Below, piece by piece: positions 24,122 through 32,661 of a stretch of DNA of 41,995 bases (position 1 is its first letter; every line of letters starts with the position of its first letter). The notes under the pieces are model-generated. The model did no database searches. It worked only from the letters and a program-made list of their open reading frames with translations, and was not told the origin of the DNA. A program made the position numbers and the translations under genes. The stretch lies in NCBI GenBank assembly GCA_012270875.1, contig JAAXHI010000360.1, forward strand, positions 1-41,995. The letters run 5' to 3'. Source of the DNA: Candidatus Poribacteria bacterium. Its GTDB lineage: Bacteria > Poribacteria > WGA-4E > WGA-3G.

Positions 24122-24718
24122 ATGAGAGTGATCGCTGGCGCATTCAGAGGCAGACGCTTGATCGCACCGAAAGGCACTCGCGGTGTGCGTCCTACCGCGG
24201 ATCGAGTTAAAGAATCAGTTTTTAGTATTGTCCGGGACCAGATAATTGACGCAAATTTTCTCGATCTTTGTGCCGGGACGGGAAGTATCGGCATTGAGGC
24301 ATTGAGTCGTGGCGCAAAGCATGTTACCTTTTTAGAACGAGACCCACGGTGCATCCAAATTATAAAACAAAACCTTCGGACGTGTGGACTTGTCGCTGGA
24401 CCTCAAGCGAGACACTATCTGCTCCGTCGCGATGCTGTAAAAGGCATCTCATATCTCCAGAAACAGGATGCTGCCTTTGAGATTATCTATTTCGATCCGC
24501 CCTATGGCACAGATTTAGAGAGTATCCCTGAACTATACACCACCTGTTTGGTGCTGCTTGCTGAGAACTCGCTGCTTCGCACCGGTGGTACGCTGCTTGT
24601 TGAACATGCAAAGCGGTTTGCTGTGCCTGATAGAGTCGGAAATTTAACACGGATTCGACAGGCGGACTATGGGGATACGGTCGTATCGTTTTATTCAGAA
24701 CAGTTTATAGATCTTTAA
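24122..24718 (+). CDS. rsmD: 16S rRNA (guanine(966)-N(2))-methyltransferase
   Basis: A 198-residue methyltransferase that modifies G966 of 16S rRNA. It shows the family start MRVIAGAFRGRRLIAPKGTR, then VRPTADRVKESVFSI, the SAM-binding FLDLCAGTGSIGIEALSRGA, and the catalytic YFDPPYGTDLE (DPPY). Length and motif order fit RsmD well. The start codon directly follows an intergenic repeat (GCCAATAAAAA) and has no Shine-Dalgarno sequence. coaD, a frequent neighbour, is not found after it. Confidence 0.92.
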   Translation: MRVIAGAFRGRRLIAPKGTRGVRPTADRVKESVFSIVRDQIIDANFLDLCAGTGSIGIEALSRGAKHVTFLERDPRCIQIIKQNLRTCGLVAGPQARHYLLRRDAVKGISYLQKQDAAFEIIYFDPPYGTDLESIPELYTTCLVLLAENSLLRTGGTLLVEHAKRFAVPDRVGNLTRIRQADYGDTVVSFYSEQFIDL

Positions 24719-24772
24719 GTAGTATATTATTTAGTGTTTCTGTCCTTTACGCACTGGGGTATAGGCATAAAA

Positions 24773-25507
24773 ATGAAGATTTTGAATCTCCAATCTGGAA
24801 CGCCTTTTCAAATGGGCAAAGGCAAAAATTGGCGTGTTGTACATCCCGATATGGGGTCAACACAATTGACACTAAACCACGGACTCCACGCGCCTGATCA
24901 AGAATTTACGCAGCACTATCACGACGCATCAGAAGATGCCATTGTCGTTTTAGAAGGTGGCGGTGCTATCCGGCAAGGAAGCGTCTACACACCGATTGCT
25001 GCGGGTGATGTCATTTTTGTACCAGCAGGCGAAGTCCACGGAACCGTCAATACCACGCCGAACATGGCGCGTTTGATGAGTTTTCAGGCACCACCAGATA
25101 TGGCACTCTATCGGGGTGAAAGGGATACCCCAGATGAAGCCCCAACGCCGCAAAATGGGCATCGGAGCAACGTGCAGGTCCTTAATATGGCACGGTCTGG
25201 ACCTGTGTTCGGAAAAGATGCCGATTGGCGAAGCGTCGTCTCACCGCAGAAAGGCTCCGTACATCTCTCCTTAGATTACATCTGTCTTGGCGAAGGACAG
25301 CAATTTACGCACGAACCGATAGATAGCGAATCGATTTACGTGTTAAAGGATGGATGCGCTGAAGTGACAGATGACAGTGGAAAAACGCACACACTCGCAC
25401 AACATGATGTCCTTTTCCTCGCGCCCAGAGATACTTTTTCACTTTCTCATGCGGGCGATGAGCCAACAGCCATTATATCTTGTTGGGCAGTTGCTGCTTC
25501 CATATAA
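24773..25507 (+). CDS. Bicupin protein
   Basis: A 244-residue protein with two cupin domains in tandem. The first has QHYHDASEDAIVVLEGGG and later GDVIFVPAGEVHG (about residues 45-90), which match cupin motifs 1 and 2 with likely metal-binding His/Glu residues. The second has FTHEPIDSESIYVLKDG and HDVLFLAPRDTFSLSHAG (about 180-235), with fewer metal ligands, so it may be degenerate. The function cannot be inferred; cupins include dioxygenases, isomerases and sugar-binding proteins. ATG 24773 was chosen over an in-frame start at 24734 because the cupin core begins just after it. Confidence 0.8.
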   Translation: MKILNLQSGTPFQMGKGKNWRVVHPDMGSTQLTLNHGLHAPDQEFTQHYHDASEDAIVVLEGGGAIRQGSVYTPIAAGDVIFVPAGEVHGTVNTTPNMARLMSFQAPPDMALYRGERDTPDEAPTPQNGHRSNVQVLNMARSGPVFGKDADWRSVVSPQKGSVHLSLDYICLGEGQQFTHEPIDSESIYVLKDGCAEVTDDSGKTHTLAQHDVLFLAPRDTFSLSHAGDEPTAIISCWAVAASI

Positions 25508-25680
25508 TCACGGTGTAAGGCAGCGTTTAAGGATGCTTGAGGCACAGATGTGACCGATCCCGTAAATCCTTAAATGAAGTTCGGTTCGCGCGAGCCATTA
25601 AGGCATGCAAAGACGAACACTTATATTTTTTATAGAACCCGCCTTACACATTGGTGCCAAGATTAAAAGGAAATTGATGG

Positions 25681-28179
25681 ATGAGATCAGATGATGTAGC
25701 AGTCTCACGGCAGGGAAACCTCGCCGTAATAAACCATAATAAATTTGAGATTAAGTTCAATCTTTCAAAAGGAACATGGGATTACATTGATGAGAGCGGC
25801 GACACAATTATCCGGAACGGATGCACACAGATAACCCTCGACGATGGAAGTGTCATTAAAACTGAGGATACTGGCACCCGCGAATTTATCACCGATCTCC
25901 TGAAAACTGACGCTTTCGGTGATTACCACCAAGTTCGCTTCTCACATGAGGCGAAGGATAAAGGGGTCCGGATAAATACTTACCTTAATTGTTACAGTGC
26001 GCAGCCCGCTATACATCTCAAAGTCGGGGTTGAAAACCTAAAATCTGAACCATTACAACTCGACAGCGTGACTGTACTCGGCGTTTCGGCAAACCGTGGG
26101 GCAGTCCTACTTGGCGGAAACTCATCAGATTGGCATCTTTTTATTAACACACCTCCTATTTCCCCGGGTGTCATTAAAAGACTCTATGACGGATTCCTTC
26201 TCAGCGAGACCGATACCATGCACCCGAGCCACGACGGTGTGCTTCATGACACTGAAAGTGGCAAGTCGCTTGTCTTTGGTTTCTTAACGACTGAGAGATG
26301 GTGGCCCCGGATTCAAGTTGGGTGCCAAGCAAATGGACGACGCGGTTCGCAATCTAATGCAAAGAAAACATCAGGATCAGGGGTTAACCCCTTGGCACTT
26401 TATCATCAGTGTGTGCAGCAGTGCAACCTCGGTGAAGAAGTCGTTTCCGAAACTGTTTATATAAACTTTACGGGCGGTGCTAAGGCTGCCTATGAACATT
26501 ATACTGCATCCTTAGCGGCACAGGGTGCCTCTGAGAAAAATAATAGAGAAGCCCAAGGTCCCCCTACCGATACGACACCAATTACTGCATGGACCTTTTC
26601 CAACACAGAAGCACTTGATACAAACACGGTCTTAACCCAAGCAGAGACACTTGCTGGGAGCTCCTTATTTCAGCCTAACTACCCGGGCGGTATCAATTAT
26701 ATTCAATTGGACGCAGAGATAGGATTACAAAATCAAGAGGAGATGCAGGCGGCTGTCAACCGGATTCAAGCGAAAGGTTTCAAAACCAGCATTCGCGTCA
26801 ATCCGTTTTGTGCAGCACTGGATTCAAAACTTGTACGGAACCATCCAGACTATTGCATACAAAAGCAAACTAAAGCCCGAGGCAGAAAAGGACAGTCCCG
26901 TAGAAGCACAGCACGGAACGGATACGAACCTGCTACAATCCATCTGCCGGATACCGGTAAGGAGGTCGCACTGTTAGACGTTTCACATCCAGAGGTGCAA
27001 TCCCGTATCCGTGAACAAATTAAACACATAGTGAACGGTTGTGGGTATTCGCTTATTAATGTGGATTTCACCGCGTATACAACCGGACTGACCAACCCTT
27101 CACAGAACTTACAATGGCATGATGACAGTCTAACTGCTGTGCAGCTCTATCGTCTCGCTGTGCAGTTGTTGAGGGATACGGTCAACGCCTCTCTTTTGGA
27201 ATGTGTGCCACCAAAAGGGGACCTTTTGCTTGCAGGATACAATGCAATCTCAGGTTTATGTGTCGGTAGCATCGCTATGAATGCGCCACTGCTGAATTCC
27301 CTGTTTTCCACGGGGAGTGCTTCCAATCGCGCAAGCGATCAGTGGCATCATCAACGCGGCACAAAACATCGCTTGAGTAGATATGCAGCGCATCTACGAG
27401 AACATAATGTCCTCTGGCAGCATCTTTTTGGTGAACTCACTGTTGATGAACCGCGTCCTATTAACGAGGTGATTGTGGAGGTGACAGCCGCCGCACTGAG
27501 TGGTGGGGCTGTTTTCTGTGCCGACCAGATCGAAACGCTTGCAGGATTGCGGGCAGCGTACTTAGCGAAAATTTTCCCGCTCGTCGGTGAAGCCGCCACT
27601 CCTGTAGATCTGTACGATGAACCTTTTCCCCGAATTTGGAATCTGCCTATTTCAACACCACACGAAACGTGGCATCTCGCCGCTATCTTCAATTGGAACG
27701 ATTACGAAGATGACGCTTATTTTGAACTTGAGGCACTCGGGTTACCCAAATCTAAAGATTTCCTCGTTCACGACTTCTGGATGCGCCAATACCTCGGAAA
27801 AGTCGCAGAAAGCGTCAACTTATTAAATATCCCGCCTCGCTCCGTTAAGTTGCTCTGTTTCCGTGAGCAACAAGACGTACCCCAATTGCTCGCAACCGAT
27901 ATGCACTATACGCAGGGCAGTGTTGAGATTCTATCCGCCGGATGGGATGATCACAACCAAAGTTATCTACTCGTTTGCCAGCCGCTTAGACAGGCTGAGG
28001 GTACCTGCTTTATTCATGTGCCAGAGGATTACCTACCGATAAGTGTGGCAACTTACGGCAGCGATTATCAATATAATTGGGACAAACCGATTTATCAGTT
28101 AACCTTTACACAGACGCAGCCGGGCCAATTAGTACACGCCAGCATCCACTTCGCGAAAACTTCCGGAGGTACCTCGTAG
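25681..28179 (+). CDS. GH36-like (alpha-galactosidase-type) glycoside hydrolase
   Basis: An 832-residue protein with the layout of family GH36/melibiase: an N-terminal beta-sandwich (about 1-280), a TIM barrel (about 300-640) and a C-terminal beta domain. In the barrel, LDVSHPEVQSRIREQIKHIV precedes GYSLINVDFTAY, whose Asp (about residue 462) fits the catalytic nucleophile position of KxDF in GH36. The conserved Lys before it is replaced by Asn-Val. No signal peptide is seen, so it should act in the cytosol. An Arg/Lys-rich insert (KARGRKGQSRRSTARNG) lies at about 400-415. AAAAGGAAA precedes the ATG. The exact substrate and activity are unknown. Confidence 0.65.
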   Translation: MRSDDVAVSRQGNLAVINHNKFEIKFNLSKGTWDYIDESGDTIIRNGCTQITLDDGSVIKTEDTGTREFITDLLKTDAFGDYHQVRFSHEAKDKGVRINTYLNCYSAQPAIHLKVGVENLKSEPLQLDSVTVLGVSANRGAVLLGGNSSDWHLFINTPPISPGVIKRLYDGFLLSETDTMHPSHDGVLHDTESGKSLVFGFLTTERWWPRIQVGCQANGRRGSQSNAKKTSGSGVNPLALYHQCVQQCNLGEEVVSETVYINFTGGAKAAYEHYTASLAAQGASEKNNREAQGPPTDTTPITAWTFSNTEALDTNTVLTQAETLAGSSLFQPNYPGGINYIQLDAEIGLQNQEEMQAAVNRIQAKGFKTSIRVNPFCAALDSKLVRNHPDYCIQKQTKARGRKGQSRRSTARNGYEPATIHLPDTGKEVALLDVSHPEVQSRIREQIKHIVNGCGYSLINVDFTAYTTGLTNPSQNLQWHDDSLTAVQLYRLAVQLLRDTVNASLLECVPPKGDLLLAGYNAISGLCVGSIAMNAPLLNSLFSTGSASNRASDQWHHQRGTKHRLSRYAAHLREHNVLWQHLFGELTVDEPRPINEVIVEVTAAALSGGAVFCADQIETLAGLRAAYLAKIFPLVGEAATPVDLYDEPFPRIWNLPISTPHETWHLAAIFNWNDYEDDAYFELEALGLPKSKDFLVHDFWMRQYLGKVAESVNLLNIPPRSVKLLCFREQQDVPQLLATDMHYTQGSVEILSAGWDDHNQSYLLVCQPLRQAEGTCFIHVPEDYLPISVATYGSDYQYNWDKPIYQLTFTQTQPGQLVHASIHFAKTSGGTS

Positions 28180-28248
28180 GTTCGGTTTTGCGGTGTACTC
28201 GCCTGCCCCCTTGATAAGGGGGTTGCGATCTGCATTCCTAACCGAACC
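28176..28248. repeat. Dispersed palindromic element, copy 2, with a nested CCCCCTT palindrome
   Basis: This element is inverted relative to the one at 631-686. On the minus strand it starts GGTTCGGTTAGGAATGCAG (copy 1: GGTGCGGTTAGAATGCAG) and ends CCGCAAAACCGAACCTAC (copy 1: CCGCAAAACCGCACCTAC). The arms stay complementary despite the base change. It carries an extra 17-bp palindrome, CCCCCTTGATAAGGGGG (28206-28222), absent from copy 1 and related to the array inside the methyltransferase gene. Confidence 0.75.
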
Positions 28249-28310
28249 GATGCAGAGTGTCCAATTAATTCTAAACTTTACTATAGTTTGTTGGGAATCG
28301 GAGTCGGAAA

Positions 28311-28946
28311 ATGAGTAGCAGCGTTCAGGCACAGATGCAAGCCTTGAAAGCGCGGGCAAGCGTTTGTACGGCTTGTGATTTGGCAAAGACCCGTGCGAAC
28401 GTCGTTTTCGGTAGTGGGGATACCACTGCAAAGTTAGCGGTTGTTGCCGAGGGACCATCCGCTGCGGATAACCACACAACGTTTCCATTTTCAGGACCCG
28501 CGGGAAATTTGCTTGACGAAGTTTTGGCTGCCAATACGTTGACGCGCGGTGATATCTGGCTCACGAACATCATCAAGTGCCGAGCAGCAGGTCTCAAAGG
28601 CGGTGTATTAAAAAACCGTCCACCGAAGGTATCAGAAATCAAGGCATGTTCTAAATGGCTTGATGGCGAGCTCACATTAACACAGCCTTCGGTAATCCTC
28701 TGCATGGGCGCGCCTGCAGCGAAGGCACTAATTCGCCGTAGTTTCCGCATTACAGAAGAACGCGGGGTCTGGTTCACGGATACGCAGTACGCGCCCTTTG
28801 CCATGGCGACGTTTAACCCGGCTTATATACTACGACAAGAGGGTGAGGATTTCACAGCAATGCGACAGGTTCTCATTAACGATGTCGCCGAAGCGGTCCA
28901 AAAGCTGCAGGAAGCACCCGAAATTCCCAGACTCACCCTTTTTTAA
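28311..28946 (+). CDS. Family 4-like uracil-DNA glycosylase
   Basis: A 211-residue protein of the uracil-DNA glycosylase superfamily, [4Fe-4S] type. The first cysteine pair is C19 and C22 (CTACDLAKTRANVVFGSG), and C90 (NIIKCR) and C113 (KACSKWL) complete the likely cluster set. Motif A reads VVAEGPSAADNHTTFPFSGP in place of GEAPG plus acidic residues, and the HPAxLLR motif reads FNPAYILRQ, with Asn169 where His is usual. The fold is clear, but altered active-site residues make activity on uracil uncertain. The ATG is preceded by GGAG at 7 bases. It is convergent with the LamG gene, 25 bp away. Confidence 0.8.
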   Translation: MSSSVQAQMQALKARASVCTACDLAKTRANVVFGSGDTTAKLAVVAEGPSAADNHTTFPFSGPAGNLLDEVLAANTLTRGDIWLTNIIKCRAAGLKGGVLKNRPPKVSEIKACSKWLDGELTLTQPSVILCMGAPAAKALIRRSFRITEERGVWFTDTQYAPFAMATFNPAYILRQEGEDFTAMRQVLINDVAEAVQKLQEAPEIPRLTLF

Positions 28947-28971
28947 CAGGTTTATCGTCTACTCTTCAAAC

Positions 28972-29748
28972 CTATCGACGCTGCTTAATTTTACCCCAAA
29001 GCGTTGCAACTTTACCTACCGGATCAACTGCCAGCGTAGCGTCTAAACCGTCATCCATGAGTGCTTGGATGTCAGCCTCTTCAAGTGCGACATCGAAAAG
29101 TAGCATTTCATCGAACATACCTTCCCACTCTCTGCCGCCGCCACTCCATGAACCGATACGTCCAGGTCCAAATTCCCCCGGCAAGGGTCCCCATTTACCC
29201 TCCGCATCAAGTTCGCCATCAAAATAAACGCGAACCGATTCCTCGTTGCTACTGTAGGCAACCGCGAGATGAAACCATTTGTTTAAGATACTTTTGTCTG
29301 CTGTAAAGTCCGAATCCGGCCAACCCGGATGCCGCACGGGGTTGTTAGAATGAATCGCCATCTCCATCTTATTGTCTGGTCGAAACTGGTAATGCACATA
29401 TCCAGCTGCCCAGCCGTCACGGTTGAAAAAGCATCTCCACGCGCCAACTCTCCCGGTCGAATTGAACCATTTTATGAGTGTAAAATCGTCAAGCGGCCCA
29501 ATCTCTGGAACAGTAACCCAGGCATCCTTACCGTTGAGTTCAATAGCGTTGCCGAATTTACCTTTCACCCATTTAGTACCACCAACAAGTTTACCGTCGT
29601 TACCGTTGCCGGATGAATCTTTAGCCACTTTTCCATTCGTTTCGTCAAACAACCATGCACCAACGATAGATTCCGGATCGATTTCAGCGTTGCTGAGTTG
29701 CGCAACCATGCAAACGACGATGATTAAACTAATCGTAAAACGTTTCAT
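28972..29748 (-). CDS. Secreted LamG/concanavalin A-like protein
   Basis: A 258-residue protein with a signal peptide (hydrophobic FTISLIIVVCMVAQLSNA) and one LamG-type beta-sandwich. Typical features are VGAWLFDETNGKVAKDSSGN followed by GNDGKLVGG, KFGNAIELNGKDAWVTVPE, NKWFHLAVAYSSNEESVRVY then FDG, and FDEMLLFDVALEEADIQALM. These domains bind glycans or proteins outside the cell. The tail LAVDPVGKVATLWGKIKQRR matches the C-terminus of the three PD40 proteins (SPYGKLTTLWGEIKQ). GAGGAG lies 7 bases before the ATG. Confidence 0.85.
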   Translation of the reverse strand: MKRFTISLIIVVCMVAQLSNAEIDPESIVGAWLFDETNGKVAKDSSGNGNDGKLVGGTKWVKGKFGNAIELNGKDAWVTVPEIGPLDDFTLIKWFNSTGRVGAWRCFFNRDGWAAGYVHYQFRPDNKMEMAIHSNNPVRHPGWPDSDFTADKSILNKWFHLAVAYSSNEESVRVYFDGELDAEGKWGPLPGEFGPGRIGSWSGGGREWEGMFDEMLLFDVALEEADIQALMDDGLDATLAVDPVGKVATLWGKIKQRR

Positions 29749-29960
29749 CTTTATTCTCCTCTGTTTATCGGTTGTCAGTCTCTGAAAACTTGAAAACTAA
29801 GGAAGTACCTAAAGATAAAGTGTATCACAAGTTCTCAGAAAACTAAACAAAATATTGCGGGTTTCGTTTGGTATTTTTCTTTCTTGATATTATCTCATTA
29901 AAAACAAGAAACATTTCCCTAAAATTTTTTCAAATTCAGTAAGAAAATCGAAAAAAATGG

Positions 29961-29989
29961 TTGACAAAACTTTAAGAAGGTGTTATAAT
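29961..29989 (+). promoter_or_regulatory. Consensus sigma70 promoter of the bc/CydA-like respiratory cluster
   Basis: A perfect TTGACA (29961-29966) and a perfect TATAAT (29984-29989) are 17 bp apart. The expected start is near 29996, so the leader before the Rieske gene (30203) is about 205 nt, unusually long. The rest of the 454-bp gap (29749-30202) is AT-rich with a TGTCAG-type repeat near 29770. I see no gene in it. Confidence 0.75.
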
Positions 29990-30202
29990 ATTTAACGCTC
30001 ACGGTGCAAAATCGTTTTGGCGGGTTTTCTGCTTTGTACCATCGAACCAATCTGGAATTGGCGAGCGTGTTTTGCCCGCGCAGGGTAGGTTTCAAAGGCA
30101 AAAAGATTTTGATAGAATTTATTTAGCATCAGACTATAATGTGAATGATTTGCTTTTAATTTCGTAGAACCGGCGCGTGAGCGTCTATCTACTAAATCGG
30201 GG

Positions 30203-30697
30203 GTGGAAGTGGTATCTCGACGTAAATTTTTCAAATTTCTCGGTTGGGGAAATTTCACTGCAGCACTGGGGTTGACATTGGGACCAGGATTAGTTCGGTA
30301 TCTGTATCCGCGTGTCCTGTTTGAACCGTCCTCCATTTTTAAAGCAGGATTTCCAGCAGAGTATCCGCCGGGCAGCGTTAGCGAAAAGTATAAAAAAGAA
30401 CCTTATGGTGTTTGGATTGTTCGGAAACAGGATGGCGAATTCTACGCCCTCTTAACCATTTGTACACATCTCGGATGCACACCACGCTGGCTCGGTTCAG
30501 AGAGCAAATTCAAATGTCCCTGCCACGGTAGCGGCTTTGACCGGGAAGGTGTTAACTACGAAGGTCCCGCACCACGTCCGCTTGAACGTGTTAAGATTAC
30601 GTTGGCAGAAGATGGTCAGCTCGAAATCGATAAGTCCGTGAAGTTTTTAGGTGAGAAGGGGCAGTGGACGGACCCAGGCTCCTTTTTGAAGGTCTAA
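30203..30697 (+). CDS. Rieske [2Fe-2S] protein of a cytochrome bc/b6f-type complex
   Basis: A 164-residue membrane-anchored iron-sulfur protein that moves electrons from quinol to cytochrome c. The N-terminus has a twin-arginine motif (SRRKFFKFLGWG) and one membrane helix. The cluster motifs are CTHLGC (C87, H89 as ligands, C92 in the disulfide) and CPCHGSGF (C105, H108 as ligands, C107 in the disulfide). The start is GTG 30203 or GTG 30209; neither has a standard Shine-Dalgarno, only a G-rich stretch (GGGGGTGGAA). It is the first gene of the respiratory cluster. Confidence 0.92.
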   Translation: MEVVSRRKFFKFLGWGNFTAALGLTLGPGLVRYLYPRVLFEPSSIFKAGFPAEYPPGSVSEKYKKEPYGVWIVRKQDGEFYALLTICTHLGCTPRWLGSESKFKCPCHGSGFDREGVNYEGPAPRPLERVKITLAEDGQLEIDKSVKFLGEKGQWTDPGSFLKV

Positions 30698-30742
30698 AGA
30701 AAGGAGAGCATTCGTACCTGGCTCCAGTCAGGTAGAAAAGGC

Positions 30743-30800
30743 GTTTCGGCGTTGTAACCGTATCTTGGATACTCCTTAGTTACAACATATACGTCGAAAC
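30743..30800 (+). other. Nested stem-loop between the Rieske and cytochrome b genes
   Basis: The outer stem GTTTCG/CGAAAC (30743-30748 and 30795-30800) and inner stem GTTGTAAC/GTTACAAC (30751-30758 and 30779-30786) lie 15 bp before the cytochrome b start. A further small hairpin, ACCTG/CAGGT, precedes it near 30716-30733. It may tune the relative expression of the two proteins. Confidence 0.45.
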
Positions 30801-30814
30801 TTGCTATAAAGAGT

Positions 30815-31585
30815 ATGAACGAAGAACGAAAAGGGCTCAAAGAAAAGATTACGAATTCCGACATTTGGCGTTCTATATTCCGCCACGGATATGAAGACAC
30901 AGGACGCCGATACACTTTACAGGTTCTCCAAAACGTCTGGTTACATCTCCATCCCCCTCGGGTTTCTCGCCACGCACTCAACTTCCGGTTTACATGGTGC
31001 ATGGGTGGAATTACCTTCCTTATGTTTCTCGTGACAGCCGTCACCGGTGTGCTCCTGATGTTCTATTATCGTCCAACTGCTGAATACGCTTTCCACGATG
31101 TACAATACCTCGAATTTGATATCCCATTCGGTATGCTCCTGCGGAACATGCACCGCTGGGCAGCGCACGGGATGGTTATCTCGGTAATGTTGCACATGTT
31201 CCGGGTCTTTTTGACCGGTTCCTACAAAAAGCCACGAGAATTTAACTGGGCAGTTGGTGTTATCTTACTGCTCGTGACATTTTTCCTCAGCTTCACCGGC
31301 TATCTGCTCCCGTGGGATCAGTTGGCTTTCTGGGCTGTGACTGTTGGAACGAACATGGCACGCGCAACACCGGTCTTAGGGCATGAAGGCCCCTTCGCAC
31401 CGCAGGACATCACACAATCGAATGATGTCCGATTTGCGCTATTGGCAGGGACAATTGTGGGACCCTCAACACTGTTAAGGTTCTATATTCTACATTGTGT
31501 CGCTGTACCACTTCTGGCGAGCGTCTTGATGGCTTTGCATTTCTGGCGTGTCCGTAAAGATGGAGGCATCTCCGGCCCGCTATAA
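30815..31585 (+). CDS. Cytochrome b, N-terminal half (b6-like)
   Basis: A 256-residue membrane protein with four helices that carries the two b hemes. The heme ligand pairs are seen as RNMHRWAAHGMVISVMLHMF (His, 13 residues, His) and YILHCVAVPLLASVLMALHF (His, 14 residues, His). The 14-residue spacing in the second pair is the b6 pattern, in contrast to 13 in bc1. The stretch SFTGYLLPWDQLAFWAVTVG contains the conserved heme and quinol-site residues. The split of cytochrome b into two genes also fits a b6f-like layout. The start codon has only a weak AAAGAG before it. Confidence 0.92.
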   Translation: MNEERKGLKEKITNSDIWRSIFRHGYEDTGRRYTLQVLQNVWLHLHPPRVSRHALNFRFTWCMGGITFLMFLVTAVTGVLLMFYYRPTAEYAFHDVQYLEFDIPFGMLLRNMHRWAAHGMVISVMLHMFRVFLTGSYKKPREFNWAVGVILLLVTFFLSFTGYLLPWDQLAFWAVTVGTNMARATPVLGHEGPFAPQDITQSNDVRFALLAGTIVGPSTLLRFYILHCVAVPLLASVLMALHFWRVRKDGGISGPL

Positions 31586-31683
31586 ACGTCTTTAACAATT
31601 TTGTAGTGCCAAGCATCACGCAGGGGCTATTTGATTGGGCGTTTCTTCATAGATATACGAAGAGGATCGTGGTTGCAAAAGCA

Positions 31684-31701
31684 TCCTAACCGAACCGCAA
31701 G
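31684..31701. repeat. CCTAACCGAACCGCAAGG dispersed repeat
   Basis: An 18-bp word in the gap before the subunit IV-like gene. It recurs with one change near 41950-41968 (CCTGACCGAACCGCAAGG), and its CCTAACCGAACC core is an arm of the palindromic element at 28176-28248. Confidence 0.6.
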
Positions 31702-31728
31702 GGAGATTAAAAGAAGGAGCAGATTAAT

Positions 31729-32595
31729 ATGGAGCATTTTATACTGCTGGTGACGAAGCCGGATAACGTCCCTATTGTTGCTATTCTCTTTTTGATACCG
31801 TATTTCATCTGGCTTTCGTACCGGCAAGCGCGCCAAACTGACAAGACAGGGGTGCCTTCGGATGCTGCACTCAACGATAAAGTCTACGTGTGGCCCTATC
31901 TGTGTCGGAACGAATTCATCTGCGCGATTATTGTGATGCTCGTGCTCGGGGTCTGGTCCATTATGATTGATGCCCCACTTGAGGAACCCAGCGACCCAAC
32001 GAAAACACCGAACCCTTCCAAAGCACCTTGGTACTTCCTTGCGCTCCAAGAGATGCTGGTCTATTTCGATCCGTGGATCGCGGGGGTCGTACTCCCTGGA
32101 TTGATTATTGCCGGCTTGATTGCGATTCCCTACATTGACACCAATCCAAAGGGTAAAGGCTACTATACGATCAAAGAGCGTCCGTTCGCACTCGCTGTAT
32201 TCAGCTTCGGATTTATCGTTTTATGGATCGTCTTGATGGTCGTCGGTACATTCCTGAGAGGGCCCGGATGGAACTTCTTCGCGCCGTGGGAAGCATGGGA
32301 TCCACACCTCGTTGTGCCGTTGACAAACGTGAATCTGTCCTATCTTTTCGGTATCCGTGGTGAGGATACTGCAAACTTTTTCGGATTCGTCGTCGTCGCA
32401 GGCTATTTCGCGCTCGGTCCTATCTTCTATTTGTGGAAACGGAACAGTAACCGCTTCTTACAAGAACTCGGTCTTATTCGATATATCGTCGTCTCGTTCC
32501 TGTTCTTAACCATGCTCGCACTGCCAATCAAAATGATCTTGCGAATATTCTTCAATGTGAAATACATCTGGGTATCCCCGTGGTTCAACATATAG
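31729..32595 (+). CDS. Cytochrome b, C-terminal half (subunit IV-like)
   Basis: A 288-residue membrane protein that completes the cytochrome b of the complex. It has the Qo-site region KAPWYFLALQEMLVYFDPW, where APWY stands for the PEWY motif of mitochondrial/proteobacterial enzymes. It has several hydrophobic helices, more than the three of plant subunit IV. GAAGGAG precedes the ATG at 9 bases. The 143-bp gap before it contains a CCTAACCGAACCGCAAGG repeat (31684-31701), also found near 41950. It probably assembles with the preceding cytochrome b, the Rieske protein and the octaheme cytochrome that follows. Confidence 0.88.
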   Translation: MEHFILLVTKPDNVPIVAILFLIPYFIWLSYRQARQTDKTGVPSDAALNDKVYVWPYLCRNEFICAIIVMLVLGVWSIMIDAPLEEPSDPTKTPNPSKAPWYFLALQEMLVYFDPWIAGVVLPGLIIAGLIAIPYIDTNPKGKGYYTIKERPFALAVFSFGFIVLWIVLMVVGTFLRGPGWNFFAPWEAWDPHLVVPLTNVNLSYLFGIRGEDTANFFGFVVVAGYFALGPIFYLWKRNSNRFLQELGLIRYIVVSFLFLTMLALPIKMILRIFFNVKYIWVSPWFNI

Positions 32596-32661
32596 CGAGG
32601 ACAGTTTACACGCACGCGTGTACATATTGTTAAGTAATGACATCGTATTGTCCCAATTGAC

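Noticed and set aside
28206-28222. CCCCCTT-GAT-AAGGGGG as an intrinsic terminator after the glycosidase
   Set aside because: No T run follows, and the same palindrome occurs inside a coding region, so it fits a dispersed repeat better.
30109-30140. Second promoter in the Rieske leader (TTGATA and TATAAT)
   Set aside because: The -10 is perfect, but the spacing is 20 bp; the consensus promoter at 29961-29989 is much better.
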